14,704 nucleotides of DNA from Vulcanimicrobiota bacterium. GTDB taxonomy: Bacteria > Vulcanimicrobiota > Xenobia > Xenobiales > JADMJV01. Positions 1 to 5,854 of this stretch are shown here, in pieces (the stretch's first letter is position 1; each line of letters starts with the position of its first letter). The stretch is taken from contig JAEXNA010000009.1 in the NCBI GenBank assembly GCA_023447635.1, positions 1 to 14,704 on the forward strand, in the 5' to 3' direction. The position numbers and the translations under genes are program-made. The notes beneath the pieces are model-generated. The model ran no database searches. It saw nothing but the letters and a program-made list of their open reading frames with translations, and was not told where the DNA came from.

Positions 1-34
1 CCCCCCCCCCCCCGGCGCCCCCCCCCCCCCCCCC
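1..34. other. Homopolymer C tract at contig edge, probable artefact
   Basis: Thirteen Cs, then GGCG, then seventeen Cs open the window. Read on the other strand this is poly-G. Nothing comparable occurs elsewhere in the window. Poly-G is the known dark-cycle artefact of two-colour Illumina chemistry, and its position at the extreme end suggests a mis-extended contig terminus. A genuine G-tract cannot be excluded. Confidence 0.7.
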
Positions 35-121
35 GCCGGCCGCGCTCAGCAGCAGGCTCAGCGCCAGGATCGTTCGCCCCGCGTACCTTTGGAGGGAGCG
101 GGTCGAGGGCCTGAGAATCAA
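1..121 (-). CDS. Possible 5' fragment of a secreted protein, divergent from the membrane operon
   Basis: On the minus strand an open frame begins at a TTG at 121-119. It encodes a basic N-terminus with several Arg, followed by the hydrophobic stretch TILALSLLLSAAG, which looks like a Sec signal peptide. Translation then runs into a glycine run encoded by the suspect poly-G tract, so nothing beyond about residue 28 can be trusted. There is no ATG and no convincing Shine-Dalgarno upstream of the TTG. The only support is the signal-peptide-like pattern and the divergent position 32 bases from the gene at 154. No function can be assigned, and it may not be a gene. Confidence 0.3.
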   Translation of the reverse strand, partial: MILRPSTRSLQRYAGRTILALSLLLSAAGGGGGGGAGGGG

Positions 122-153
122 GCGGCCGAGGGATAGGCTGGAGGATTGGGCAA

Positions 154-348
154 ATGGCGGAAAGCGACTGGGCACGGCTCGGAAAGTCCCTTCTGTTGAT
201 CACAGGGCTGACCTATCTCCGGCTTTCTCTCTTGACAGGAGCAGAGCCTCTTGGGCCTTTGACCCGAGCCTGGCTGGGGCTGTGTGGCGCCGGCTGTACG
301 GCGGTAGCTCTGCTAGCGATGATGTCTCGTCGGGAGGCCCGTTCTTGA
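154..348 (+). CDS. Small two-TM membrane protein, paralogue of the gene at 1838
   Basis: This 64-aa protein starts at ATG 154, preceded by a TGGAGG Shine-Dalgarno at 139-144. It has two hydrophobic segments, about residues 12-28 and 38-56, and a basic C-terminus (SRREARS), so it is probably a helical hairpin in the inner membrane with the tail inside. It aligns with the product of 1838-2035. Both carry a (D/E)WAxxG(K/R)xLL motif in the first helix and a RxxxGLxGA motif in the second. The TGA stop overlaps the TTG start of the next gene (TTGA, 345-348), so the two are likely translationally coupled. It may be an accessory subunit of the large membrane protein that follows. I do not recognise the family. 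Confidence 0.72.
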   Translation: MAESDWARLGKSLLLITGLTYLRLSLLTGAEPLGPLTRAWLGLCGAGCTAVALLAMMSRREARS

Positions 349-1841
349 AATTCGTACTCAAGCCGCTCGCTGTGCTGGCGCTGCTGGGACTGGTCGCCAG
401 CAACACCACGGCGCTTCTGCTGCTGAAAACTCAGGTCGACTTTCTCTCGATGGGGTTCAGTGGAGGGAAAACTTTCCTGCTCCTGGCTTTTCTCTTCGCC
501 CTGTTTGCTACCGAACGTCTGCCCTTGCCCTGGCGGACCTCCTGGAACTGGCTACTCTTTCCTGGGGTGGGGCTGCTGCACCTGATCGGTCTGGTCGAGC
601 GGTACCTCTTTTGGAGCCCTCTCGGCGAGCCCTGGCGGGCCTATCAAGCCGCCATATCGGACGGCCGCTACAGTTCGACCCGCCTGGCCCACCTGCACGA
701 GCCAAAAGCTTGCATGGCCTGGCTGCTGGGCTATCGGGGCACCGGTTTTGATAGCGGCTTTCAGTTCTTGCCTTACTTTCCGACCTGGCTGCTGGCGGGG
801 CAGGCGGCTCTGCTGCTGCTGACCGCTGCGGTGGGATTCATGGTGGTTCATCACTATCAGCGCCAAAATTCGACGGCCAAGACGCTGACGCTGGCCCTGT
901 CCGTGTTTGCTTTCGTCAAGGTGTCGGTCGACGGCGGTCCGTTTTCGACCGAAGCGATCGTCCCGCTGTTTTTCTTGCTTGGCTGCCTTTACGGCGGTCG
1001 GGGCGTGAAGCTTGGCGCTCTGCTGACTCTGGTGGTGCTGCCGTTCGACCTCTGGCTTTTCGGCGGCTCTCTGGGGTTCCAGGTGGGGAAAGCGGTGGGC
1101 GGCTACATGCTGCTCTGCGCTCCGCTGCTCTGGGAAGAGGCCAGGGAGCGGGAGAGCCTGGGCGGCCTGTTCGCCGTGGTGGGCTACTGCGGTCTGCTGC
1201 TGGTGCTGCCCTGGCTCTTTTTCCGACCGGGGACGGTGGTGTCCCGGCCGCCTTATGCGCAGGGGACGCTAGCCTACAGCTACACGGCGCTCACTCCGGG
1301 GTCGACGGCGTACATTTTTAGTCCGGGCGAGCTTCAGGGATTAGAAAAGGTTGGACTGCAGCCGGTCGAGGTCTGGAAAGAGTTGGGTATGCAGGTCTGC
1401 CGGGCCACGGTGGTGCGCGAGACCAAGCCCGGTGAGATCGCTCGCGCCTTTGGCTTGAACATCAGTTGGCAGCCGGTCACCTGGTTTCCCCGGCCCATCT
1501 ATCACGACATGACGGGGACTTTCCCTAAGGAGCCGCCCGCAGGCTGGCCCCGTAGCAAGATGGTGCTGGCCTATAAGTGGCAGCCGCTCGAGGATGGTAG
1601 GGTCCGGATCCAGTTGGCCTTGCAGGGTGGAGGTCTGGCTAACGCCGCTTACGCTTGTCTGCCCGAGGGGAACTTCGTGGCCACTCGCTACTCGTACTCC
1701 GAGCGTCAGCCGAATATGAAGGACTGGATCCACGGGCCGGGCTGGGCCGAAGGTTTGCCCGCCTTTGGTCCCGCCTTTGGGCCCGCCTCGGGTCCCGCCT
1801 CGGGTCCCGCCTTGGGGCCCGGCGGCCAGGCCCTGCCGTGA
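345..1841 (+). CDS. Large polytopic membrane protein of unknown function with Gly-Pro-Ala repeat tail
   Basis: The chosen start is TTG 345, which overlaps the upstream stop as TTGA and gives 498 aa beginning (M)KFVLKPLAVL. A GTG start at 282 in the same frame would overlap the upstream gene deeply and is less likely. Roughly the first 310 residues hold about eight hydrophobic segments, for example near 5-27, 43-58, 69-86, 150-168, 190-230, 235-255 and 280-300. A non-membrane domain of about 170 residues follows, with Tyr, Trp and Pro clusters typical of an extracytoplasmic domain. The last ~27 residues are a low-complexity repeat of GPAF, GPAS and GPAL units. I recognise no catalytic motif or family. 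Its position between two paralogous small membrane proteins and a CarS-like gene suggests a lipid- or envelope-related complex, but that is only context. The TGA stop overlaps the next GTG start. Confidence 0.8.
   Translation: MKFVLKPLAVLALLGLVASNTTALLLLKTQVDFLSMGFSGGKTFLLLAFLFALFATERLPLPWRTSWNWLLFPGVGLLHLIGLVERYLFWSPLGEPWRAYQAAISDGRYSSTRLAHLHEPKACMAWLLGYRGTGFDSGFQFLPYFPTWLLAGQAALLLLTAAVGFMVVHHYQRQNSTAKTLTLALSVFAFVKVSVDGGPFSTEAIVPLFFLLGCLYGGRGVKLGALLTLVVLPFDLWLFGGSLGFQVGKAVGGYMLLCAPLLWEEARERESLGGLFAVVGYCGLLLVLPWLFFRPGTVVSRPPYAQGTLAYSYTALTPGSTAYIFSPGELQGLEKVGLQPVEVWKELGMQVCRATVVRETKPGEIARAFGLNISWQPVTWFPRPIYHDMTGTFPKEPPAGWPRSKMVLAYKWQPLEDGRVRIQLALQGGGLANAAYACLPEGNFVATRYSYSERQPNMKDWIHGPGWAEGLPAFGPAFGPASGPASGPALGPGGQALP
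1762..1820 (+). repeat. 12-bp tandem repeat encoding GPAF/GPAS/GPAL
   Basis: About five copies of a 12-base unit of the form GGTCCCGCCTYG encode Gly-Pro-Ala-Phe/Ser/Leu at the C-terminus of the large membrane protein. Copies differ mainly by T/C and G/C changes. Because the unit is a multiple of three, copy-number change would alter tail length without breaking the frame. Confidence 0.85.
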
Positions 1842-2035
1842 AGGAGCCGGGAAGCTTCAGTCAGGCCGAGTGGGCTCACGCAGGACGGGCTTTGCTGGCC
1901 TTATCTGGCCTACTTTGCCTGGCCCTGGCGCTGTACCGGGGCGGTGGGGTGGTAGAGTTGATGTTGAGGACCTACGTCGGCCTTTTTGGCGCTGTGCTGG
2001 CGGGGTTCGCCGTTTCCAGCGCCCGGAGACGATGA
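1838..2035 (+). CDS. Small two-TM membrane protein, paralogue of the gene at 154
   Basis: The chosen start is GTG 1838, overlapping the upstream TGA as GTGA. Longer in-frame starts lie deep in the upstream gene. The product is 65 aa, with two hydrophobic segments at about residues 16-34 and 42-60 and an Arg-rich end (SSARRR). It shares size, topology and motifs with the product of 154-348: AEWAHAGRALL here against SDWARLGKSLL there, and RTYVGLFGA against RAWLGLCGA. The pair probably arose by duplication, each copy sitting immediately upstream of a larger membrane protein. The stop overlaps the next ATG (ATGA, 2032-2035). Function is unknown; a small subunit or chaperone of its neighbour is possible. 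Confidence 0.72.
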   Translation: MKEPGSFSQAEWAHAGRALLALSGLLCLALALYRGGGVVELMLRTYVGLFGAVLAGFAVSSARRR

Positions 2036-2583
2036 CCCCGCTGTGGCCCGAGCCGCAGGGGGGCATGCTGCTCTTTCTGGTCTGGCACTTCTTCCCGGCG
2101 ATGCTGCTGAATCTGGTCTTGTACCTGGGCGTGCTCTATTTTGGTCAGCCGTCGCTGCTGCCGCTAGACCTGCGGTTCCGCTCGGGCCGGGAGAGATGGG
2201 TGGGCGACGGCCGAGGGTTCAGCAGCTTTCTCTGGGGGCTCGGAGTGATCGGCTTCTGCGCGCTGGTGCAGGGACGAGGCGATGACCTGGTCTCGGTGGT
2301 GGCGGGGGCTCAGATGGGGATGATCGCTCTGAGCCTGGTCAAGCGTCGCCTGGGGCTGCCTCGTGGAACGGCCTTTCGTCCCTGGGAACACGTGGATTTT
2401 GCCCTGGGAGCGATGCTTTTTGGGGTGGCCGAGGGTCGGCTCTCGATAGGGGCGGGCGTTCTGGGGGTTTTGCTTTGCGGAGGGATTCACTGGGGGCTGG
2501 GTGGAGCCATCAAGGTGGGCGTAGGCTGGCTGCTGAGCCGGCGGAAGGTGGGCGCGTCGAGGGATCAGAACCTGGCGGGATGA
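2032..2583 (+). CDS. CarS-like (DUF46) integral membrane protein, CDP-archaeol synthase family relative
   Basis: The product is 183 aa, starting at ATG 2032 in an ATGA overlap. It has about five hydrophobic segments and the landmark blocks of the CarS/DUF46 family: LDLRFRSGRERWVGDG near residues 45-60, KRRLGLPRG at 104-112, then DFALGA at 122-127 and a terminal HWGLGGAIKVG block. CarS enzymes attach CMP from CTP to isoprenoid glycerol lipids in archaea; bacterial members are of less certain function. The family's usual GDxxxSFxKRRxG block appears here as GMIALSLVKRRLG, so the Asp of that block seems replaced by Met. The GD at 58-59 and D122 are kept. It could therefore be inactive or have another substrate. 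Family assignment is from motif memory; I am fairly sure of the family and unsure of activity. Confidence 0.68.
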   Translation: MTPLWPEPQGGMLLFLVWHFFPAMLLNLVLYLGVLYFGQPSLLPLDLRFRSGRERWVGDGRGFSSFLWGLGVIGFCALVQGRGDDLVSVVAGAQMGMIALSLVKRRLGLPRGTAFRPWEHVDFALGAMLFGVAEGRLSIGAGVLGVLLCGGIHWGLGGAIKVGVGWLLSRRKVGASRDQNLAG

Positions 2584-3290
2584 GATTTCGTATCGCACTG
2601 CTAGGATTGTTGTTGACGCTTCCGGTGTGGGCCACCGGGGCTCTCTACCAGGTACGGGCCGGCCGCCTGCACATGACCGAACCGGGCATCACCGTCGACG
2701 TTCGCTACCCTCTGGTGCAGGGTTTGGGCGCCCAGGTCGACCCCGCTTTCAACGGTATGTCCAAAGGGCGCGCCCACGAGATGGTGGCCGAGTTCGAAAA
2801 GCAGGCCCGGCTCTCGATGAAAGAGGCTCCGGATGCCCCGGGCACCCAGGCTCAGTCGCTGAACGTGGATTTCGAGACCAAACATCTCAGCGACCGCTTG
2901 CTGGCGATCCTGGTCAGCGGTGGAGAGTACACCGGCGGAGCGCACGGCAACCCGATCTACTACTCGCTGCTGGTCGACCCCAAGACGGGCCGCAAGGTGA
3001 ACGTGGCCGACCTGTTTGCTTCGGGTACGGACTATCTGGCCTTGCTCTCGAAGCTCAGCGAAGAGCAGTTGCGTCCTCGGCTCAAAGAGCTGAACACCGA
3101 CGGCAAGTGGATGGCCGAAGGCACCGCCGCCAAGGCCGAGAACTTCCAGGTGATCTGGCCGGGCGATAGCGGGCTGTACGTGCTGTTCACGCCTTATCAG
3201 GTCGCCCCGTACTCTTCCGGCGCGCCCCAGATCGTGATCCCCTACTCTAAACTAGGGAAAGCGCTGAGCGACCGGTTCTTCGACAACTGA
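2580..3290 (+). CDS. Secreted DUF4163/DUF3298 (RsiV-like) protein
   Basis: The product is 236 aa from ATG 2580, overlapping the upstream TGA as ATGA. Residues 1-19 are a Sec signal peptide with a hydrophobic core (ALLGLLLTLPVWA), so the protein is exported; there is no lipobox Cys. Residues ~25-115 fit the DUF4163 fold found beside DUF3298. Residues ~116-225 carry the DUF3298 signature, including GEYTGGAHGN and the VDPKTGRKVNVADLF block, and end in a FTPYQVAPYSSG motif. The family includes the extracytoplasmic parts of RsiV (lysozyme-binding anti-sigma factor) and PdaC. Here there is no transmembrane anchor or enzyme domain, so it is probably a stand-alone cell-wall-associated or periplasmic binding protein. 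It is the last gene of the operon, followed by a strong terminator. Confidence 0.8.
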   Translation: MRFRIALLGLLLTLPVWATGALYQVRAGRLHMTEPGITVDVRYPLVQGLGAQVDPAFNGMSKGRAHEMVAEFEKQARLSMKEAPDAPGTQAQSLNVDFETKHLSDRLLAILVSGGEYTGGAHGNPIYYSLLVDPKTGRKVNVADLFASGTDYLALLSKLSEEQLRPRLKELNTDGKWMAEGTAAKAENFQVIWPGDSGLYVLFTPYQVAPYSSGAPQIVIPYSKLGKALSDRFFDN

Positions 3291-3318
3291 TCGGCTCTCG
3301 GTTTCCGGTCTTCGAGAG

Positions 3319-3345
3319 AAAGGCGCCCACTGGGCGCCTTTTTGA
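3319..3345 (+). terminator. Rho-independent terminator of the membrane operon
   Basis: A near-perfect hairpin (AGGCGCCCA paired with TGGGCGCCT) is followed at once by TTTTTG. A second small hairpin, CTCTCG at 3295-3300 with CGAGAG at 3313-3318, lies just upstream. Placed 30-55 bases after the stop at 3290. Confidence 0.88.
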
Positions 3346-3350
3346 TTTCG

Positions 3351-3380
3351 CCCTCCCGCTCGACGAGCGGTGGGGGAGGG
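3351..3380. other. GC-rich inverted repeat between two transcription units
   Basis: CCGCTC (3356-3361) pairs with GAGCGG (3365-3370) around a GAC loop, with flanking CCCTCC and GGAGGG also complementary. There is no T-run, so it is not a typical terminator. It may be a 5' leader structure for the gene at 3461 or simply a stable palindrome. Confidence 0.45.
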
Positions 3381-3444
3381 AGACGGTCTGGTAATCTCGC
3401 TCACATCTTCGGGCCGTCGGGAAAGGGTAAGCTGGGTCTACTCA

Positions 3445-3452
3445 GAGGAGGT
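3445..3452 (+). promoter_or_regulatory. Strong Shine-Dalgarno fixing a TTG start
   Basis: AGAGGAGGT lies eight bases before the TTG at 3461, supporting TTG as the true start of that gene. Confidence 0.8.
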
Positions 3453-3460
3453 AGACGGTC

Positions 3461-4231
3461 TTGCTTGGCATTCTGAAATCCTGGTTTTCTAGGCCCCCCA
3501 AAGAGCCTGCGGTCGAGGCGGTGTTTCACGGCCGATTCTCCCAGCGTTTTCGGCTGGGGCCCGTCCCTTTAGAGGGAGGCGCAATGGTTTATGGAGCGTT
3601 AGGTTCGGCTCCCTGGTTTAACCCGCGCTCGGAAGCTGACCGTCGGGTCTTGATGGAGGACCACCCGGCGGTGTTAGAGACCGACGACCCCGCGGTGCTG
3701 ACCGCCCTGGGTCAAGAGCCGTGCGCGCCTCATAGCCACGCTCTGCTGTATCAGCCCTGGCGCGAGCCGGACGAGCGTGGCGTTCGCCTGCTGGGCGCCT
3801 TGACCGGCGAGATGGCCAGGGCCACCGGCGAGGCGTTAAAGGGTAGTCCGGTCGAGCATCTTTATCTGGTCACCGGTGGAATTCTGCCGGGCGCGCTGAC
3901 CGAGTTGCGCAACGCGCTGGGCGGGCATCGTCTGAAGACTCTGGGTGTATTCTGGTACTTCAGCGGCGACGACATGACGGACGACCCTCGGGTGGTCGAC
4001 GACATCGTGGCGCTCTGCCAATCGAGCGGGACCGAGCGTCTCTCGATTCTGACCGCCGCCGTTGACGCGGTGGTCGAGCAGAGATTGACTCGAGGGCTGG
4101 AGGAGGCGCCTTTGCTAACGGAATGCTCTGTTTTCGAGAAGGACGACCAGGCTCGCTATAACCGGTTCCGGACTCCGACACTCGACGCGCTTTTGCGGAA
4201 GCGGGCGCCGGCGGTTTCTATCGCTTCCTGA
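3461..4231 (+). CDS. Conserved-looking soluble protein of unknown function (256 aa)
   Basis: The start is TTG 3461, supported by a strong ribosome binding site. The product is 256 aa with no signal peptide or membrane segment; the N-terminus (LGILKSWFSR) is amphipathic and could touch the membrane. Residues ~130-190 contain alternating hydrophobic strands and helices (VEHLYLVTGGIL, TLGVFWYFSGDD), suggesting an alpha/beta fold. The C-terminus is basic. I do not recognise the family and see no catalytic motif. It has its own leader, lies between terminators at ~3345 and ~4283, and is therefore probably monocistronic. Confidence 0.75.
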   Translation: MLGILKSWFSRPPKEPAVEAVFHGRFSQRFRLGPVPLEGGAMVYGALGSAPWFNPRSEADRRVLMEDHPAVLETDDPAVLTALGQEPCAPHSHALLYQPWREPDERGVRLLGALTGEMARATGEALKGSPVEHLYLVTGGILPGALTELRNALGGHRLKTLGVFWYFSGDDMTDDPRVVDDIVALCQSSGTERLSILTAAVDAVVEQRLTRGLEEAPLLTECSVFEKDDQARYNRFRTPTLDALLRKRAPAVSIAS

Positions 4232-4247
4232 GGGCGCTACGTTCGAT

Positions 4248-4283
4248 AGGCTCGCTGTTTCGCGGGAAAGAGAGCCTTATTTC
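4248..4283 (+). terminator. Probable terminator after the gene at 3461
   Basis: AGGCTC (4248-4253) pairs with GAGCCT (4272-4277). Inside it, TTTC pairs with GAAA around GCGG. The stem is followed by TATTT. The stem is short and interrupted, so strength is uncertain. Confidence 0.55.
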
Positions 4284-4309
4284 GCCCCGCATTGTGCTCT
4301 TGATCACAT

Positions 4310-5257
4310 GTGGTTCCGGCGGACTGGCTTTATGCTCTAGTCGTGAAAGATCTGCCTGGACCCAATGACGATAGCTCTGGCCACTCGCTGCCTAGGGAGC
4401 TGACCGCTTTCACGCGTTTGTTAGCCGAGCCGCTGGTGACGGTAGGCTCGTCGTATCGTTCTGGCTCGCACCCCGTGCTGCAGGTCAAGATCGCTGCCGA
4501 AGTATCGCGCAGTCCTAAAGTCGGCCTGGTGGGCACCTTGATGTCCGAAGGGCGTGCCGCGTTCATCGCTCGGAAGTACCGCGCGGCCCTGGTCAAGTTT
4601 CTCGCCGTGGAAGAGTTGCTGCGCAAGTATGGCGACATCTTGATCTCTGACGCCGACGGCGATATCCCTGATGAACTGGAGTTTATGAAGATCCACTTCT
4701 ATCTGCTCTCGGGTCAGGCTGGGGAAGCGTGTCGGACGCTAAAGAACCTAAACTATAAAGGGACTTCGTACCTGGCCCATCGTCGCTATGCGATCCGCTA
4801 CGAGTTGGACCCGACGTACTGGCAGAACCTGGGCACCGCTTTGCGCCAGATTTTCTCGACCAACGGCTGCGGACGGATTTTTGCCCTGCTTGGCTATGTG
4901 ACGGTGATGGGCCCTCAGCCCTACGTGGCGAAGAGTCTCTCCCTGGAGTTGGGCTTCACTCCCCACGCGGGCGACGACGTGTTCCAGCCGTTTTTGTTGC
5001 GCCACCACTGCTTGATTTCCGACAGCGCGCCTGGCGACGGTCAGCTGCTGCCGGAGTATCTGGCCACCGAGTTTCATGTGACGCCCCTGACGGTGCACCA
5101 GAACGTGCTGTACGTCGGTTCGGCTCGTCCCCTGACCAGGGAGGCCCGCGCCGAGATGGCGATGCGGGTCGGCTTCGAGGTGGTCGAAGTTCCCGTGATC
5201 CCCGAGCGGATCACGGTGCGCAACCGGGAGATTTACGAGATCAAAAAAACAGCCTGA
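4310..5257 (+). CDS. Protein with TPR-like middle and C-terminal MshEN-like domain
   Basis: The product is 315 aa from GTG 4310; GTG 4343 is an alternative start (304 aa), and neither has a clear Shine-Dalgarno. Residues ~78-150 are helical with a TPR-like look (FIARKYRAALVKFLAVEELL, then EACRTLKNLNYKG). The last ~70 residues, 246-315, resemble the MshEN/GspE-N module that begins type II secretion and type IV pilus ATPases: LLPEYLATEFHVTPL, then VLYVGSARPLTREA, then VGFEVVEVPV. In those ATPases the module contacts assembly platform proteins and in some binds c-di-GMP. The c-di-GMP motif (RLGxxLV..Q type) is not evident here. No ATPase core follows; the gene ends in a normal stop. It may be a regulator or adaptor of pilus or secretion systems, and the pilin cassette at 9600-11405 gives that some context. 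Confidence 0.75.
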   Translation: MVPADWLYALVVKDLPGPNDDSSGHSLPRELTAFTRLLAEPLVTVGSSYRSGSHPVLQVKIAAEVSRSPKVGLVGTLMSEGRAAFIARKYRAALVKFLAVEELLRKYGDILISDADGDIPDELEFMKIHFYLLSGQAGEACRTLKNLNYKGTSYLAHRRYAIRYELDPTYWQNLGTALRQIFSTNGCGRIFALLGYVTVMGPQPYVAKSLSLELGFTPHAGDDVFQPFLLRHHCLISDSAPGDGQLLPEYLATEFHVTPLTVHQNVLYVGSARPLTREARAEMAMRVGFEVVEVPVIPERITVRNREIYEIKKTA

Positions 5258-5266
5258 TTTTTTTGC
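5243..5266 (+). terminator. Weak A/T hairpin at the end of the gene at 4310
   Basis: A run of As at the end of the coding sequence pairs with a T7 run after the stop around a CAGCCTGA loop. It could end transcription weakly just before the tRNA promoter. The stem is nearly all A-T, so confidence is low. Confidence 0.35.
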
Positions 5267-5274
5267 TCAGGGTG

Positions 5275-5303
5275 TTGACCGCGAGAGGCAGGCTCCCTAT
5301 AAT
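5275..5303 (+). promoter_or_regulatory. Sigma70 promoter of the tRNA operon
   Basis: TTGACC (5275-5280) and a perfect TATAAT (5298-5303) are separated by 17 bases. This is ideal geometry and would put +1 near 5310, a few bases before the first tRNA. It is the clearest promoter in the window. Confidence 0.9.
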
Positions 5304-5317
5304 GAGCTCCAGCACGT

Positions 5318-5390
5318 GGGCCTATAGCTCAGCGGTTAGAGCAGCCGGCTCATAACCGGTTGGTCCCTGGTTCAAATCCAGGTGGGCCCA
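5318..5390 (+). tRNA. tRNA with CAT anticodon, probably tRNA-Ile2 (lysidine-modified)
   Basis: This is a complete 73-nt cloverleaf. The acceptor GGGCCTA pairs with TGGGCCC (one G-T), the D arm is GCTC/GAGC, and the anticodon stem GCCGG/CCGGT frames the loop CTCATAA (anticodon CAT). The T arm is CCTGG-TTCAAAT-CCAGG, and the discriminator is A. The 3' CCA is not encoded (CTA follows). CAT can mean initiator Met, elongator Met or Ile2. The C4-G69 and C5-G68 pairs and the TTGGTC variable region match Ile2 as I remember it from E. coli, so TilS-modified Ile-AUA decoding is my best call. The initiator is ruled out because position 1-72 is paired and the GGG anticodon stem is absent. Confidence 0.9.
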
Positions 5391-5408
5391 CTACATACGA
5401 AACAATAC

Positions 5409-5484
5409 GGCCCGGTGGTCTAGCGGTTAGGACGTCGCCCTTTCAAGGCGAAGATCGCGAGTTCAATTCTCGTCCGGGTCACCA
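5409..5484 (+). tRNA. tRNA-Glu (TTC)
   Basis: The acceptor GGCCCGG pairs with CCGGGTC (one G-T), and the D arm is GTC/GAC. The anticodon stem TCGCC/GGCGA surrounds the loop CTTTCAA, giving anticodon TTC. The T arm is GCGAG-TTCAATT-CTCGT. The discriminator is A, followed by an encoded CCA (5482-5484). It is the second gene of a three-tRNA operon, 18 bases after the first. Confidence 0.95.
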
Positions 5485-5491
5485 CTAGTGT

Positions 5492-5568
5492 GGGCGAATA
5501 GCTCAGTTGGTTAGAGCACCTCGTTTACACCGAGGGGGTCGGGGGTTCGAGTCCCTCTTCGCCCACCA
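5492..5568 (+). tRNA. tRNA-Val (TAC)
   Basis: The acceptor GGGCGAA pairs with TTCGCCC, and the D arm is GCTC/GAGC. The anticodon stem CCTCG/CGAGG surrounds TTTACAC, giving anticodon TAC. The T loop is TTCGAGT. The discriminator is A, with CCA encoded at 5566-5568. It is the last tRNA of the operon, directly followed by a terminator. Confidence 0.95.
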
Positions 5569-5569
5569 A

Positions 5570-5600
5570 AAAAGGCTTCCAGGAAACTGGGAGCCTTTTG
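5570..5600 (+). terminator. Terminator of the tRNA operon
   Basis: A 13-bp stem (AAAAGGCTTCCAG with CTGGGAGCCTTTT, one G-T pair) encloses a GAAA tetraloop, with the U-tract contained in the descending arm. It begins two bases after the tRNA-Val CCA. Confidence 0.92.
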
Positions 5601-5611
5601 CGTTATGCGAG

Positions 5612-5763
5612 GTTGTCGCTGGCGCGAGCGGCAATCTTGCTCGTCTCCCGAGCGCAACGCGACGTTGCCTCGAGGAGAGTAGCAATCTTGCCCGTTTCCC
5701 CAGCGCAACGCGTTGTCGTCGGCGCGAGCGGCAATCTTGCCCGTCTCGCCAGCGCAACGCGAC
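5612..5763. repeat. Three tandem REP-like imperfect hairpin units
   Basis: Three ~48-52 bp units (5612-5663, 5664-5711, 5712-5763) share GCAATCTTGC, followed by (C/T)CGT(C/T)TC and ending AGCGCAACGC. Each unit can fold. In the third, CGTTG at the start pairs with CAACG at the end, GGCG with CGCC, GAG with CTC, and GGCAA with TTGCC around TC. The block occupies the whole interval between the tRNA terminator and the convergent terminator and holds no credible gene. It is probably a dispersed intergenic repeat family. Confidence 0.8.
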
Positions 5764-5779
5764 GTCTACCGAGACGAGG

Positions 5780-5822
5780 CCAACGAAAAGAGCGAGCCCT
5801 GTAGGCTCGCTCTTTTCGTTGG
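5780..5822. terminator. Bidirectional terminator
   Basis: A perfect 19-bp stem (5780-5798 with 5804-5822) encloses a CTGTA loop. The stem contains AAAAGAGCGAGCC and GGCTCGCTCTTTT, so a T-rich descending arm exists on both strands. It separates the rightward tRNA operon from the leftward glmS-like gene, whose stop lies 33 bases away. Confidence 0.92.
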
Positions 5823-5854
5823 GACGAAGACGTCGTTTGGGCGAAGGTTGCCGT

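Noticed and set aside
5318..5390. Initiator tRNA-Met
   Set aside because: Position 1-72 is a normal G-C pair and the anticodon stem lacks the GGG/CCC triplet of initiators.
5318..5568. tRNA attachment site of an integrated element
   Set aside because: No integrase gene and no direct repeat of a tRNA 3' end was found in the window.
5612..5763. CRISPR-like array
   Set aside because: The units are contiguous with no unique spacers, are imperfect, and form long hairpins. No cas gene is nearby.
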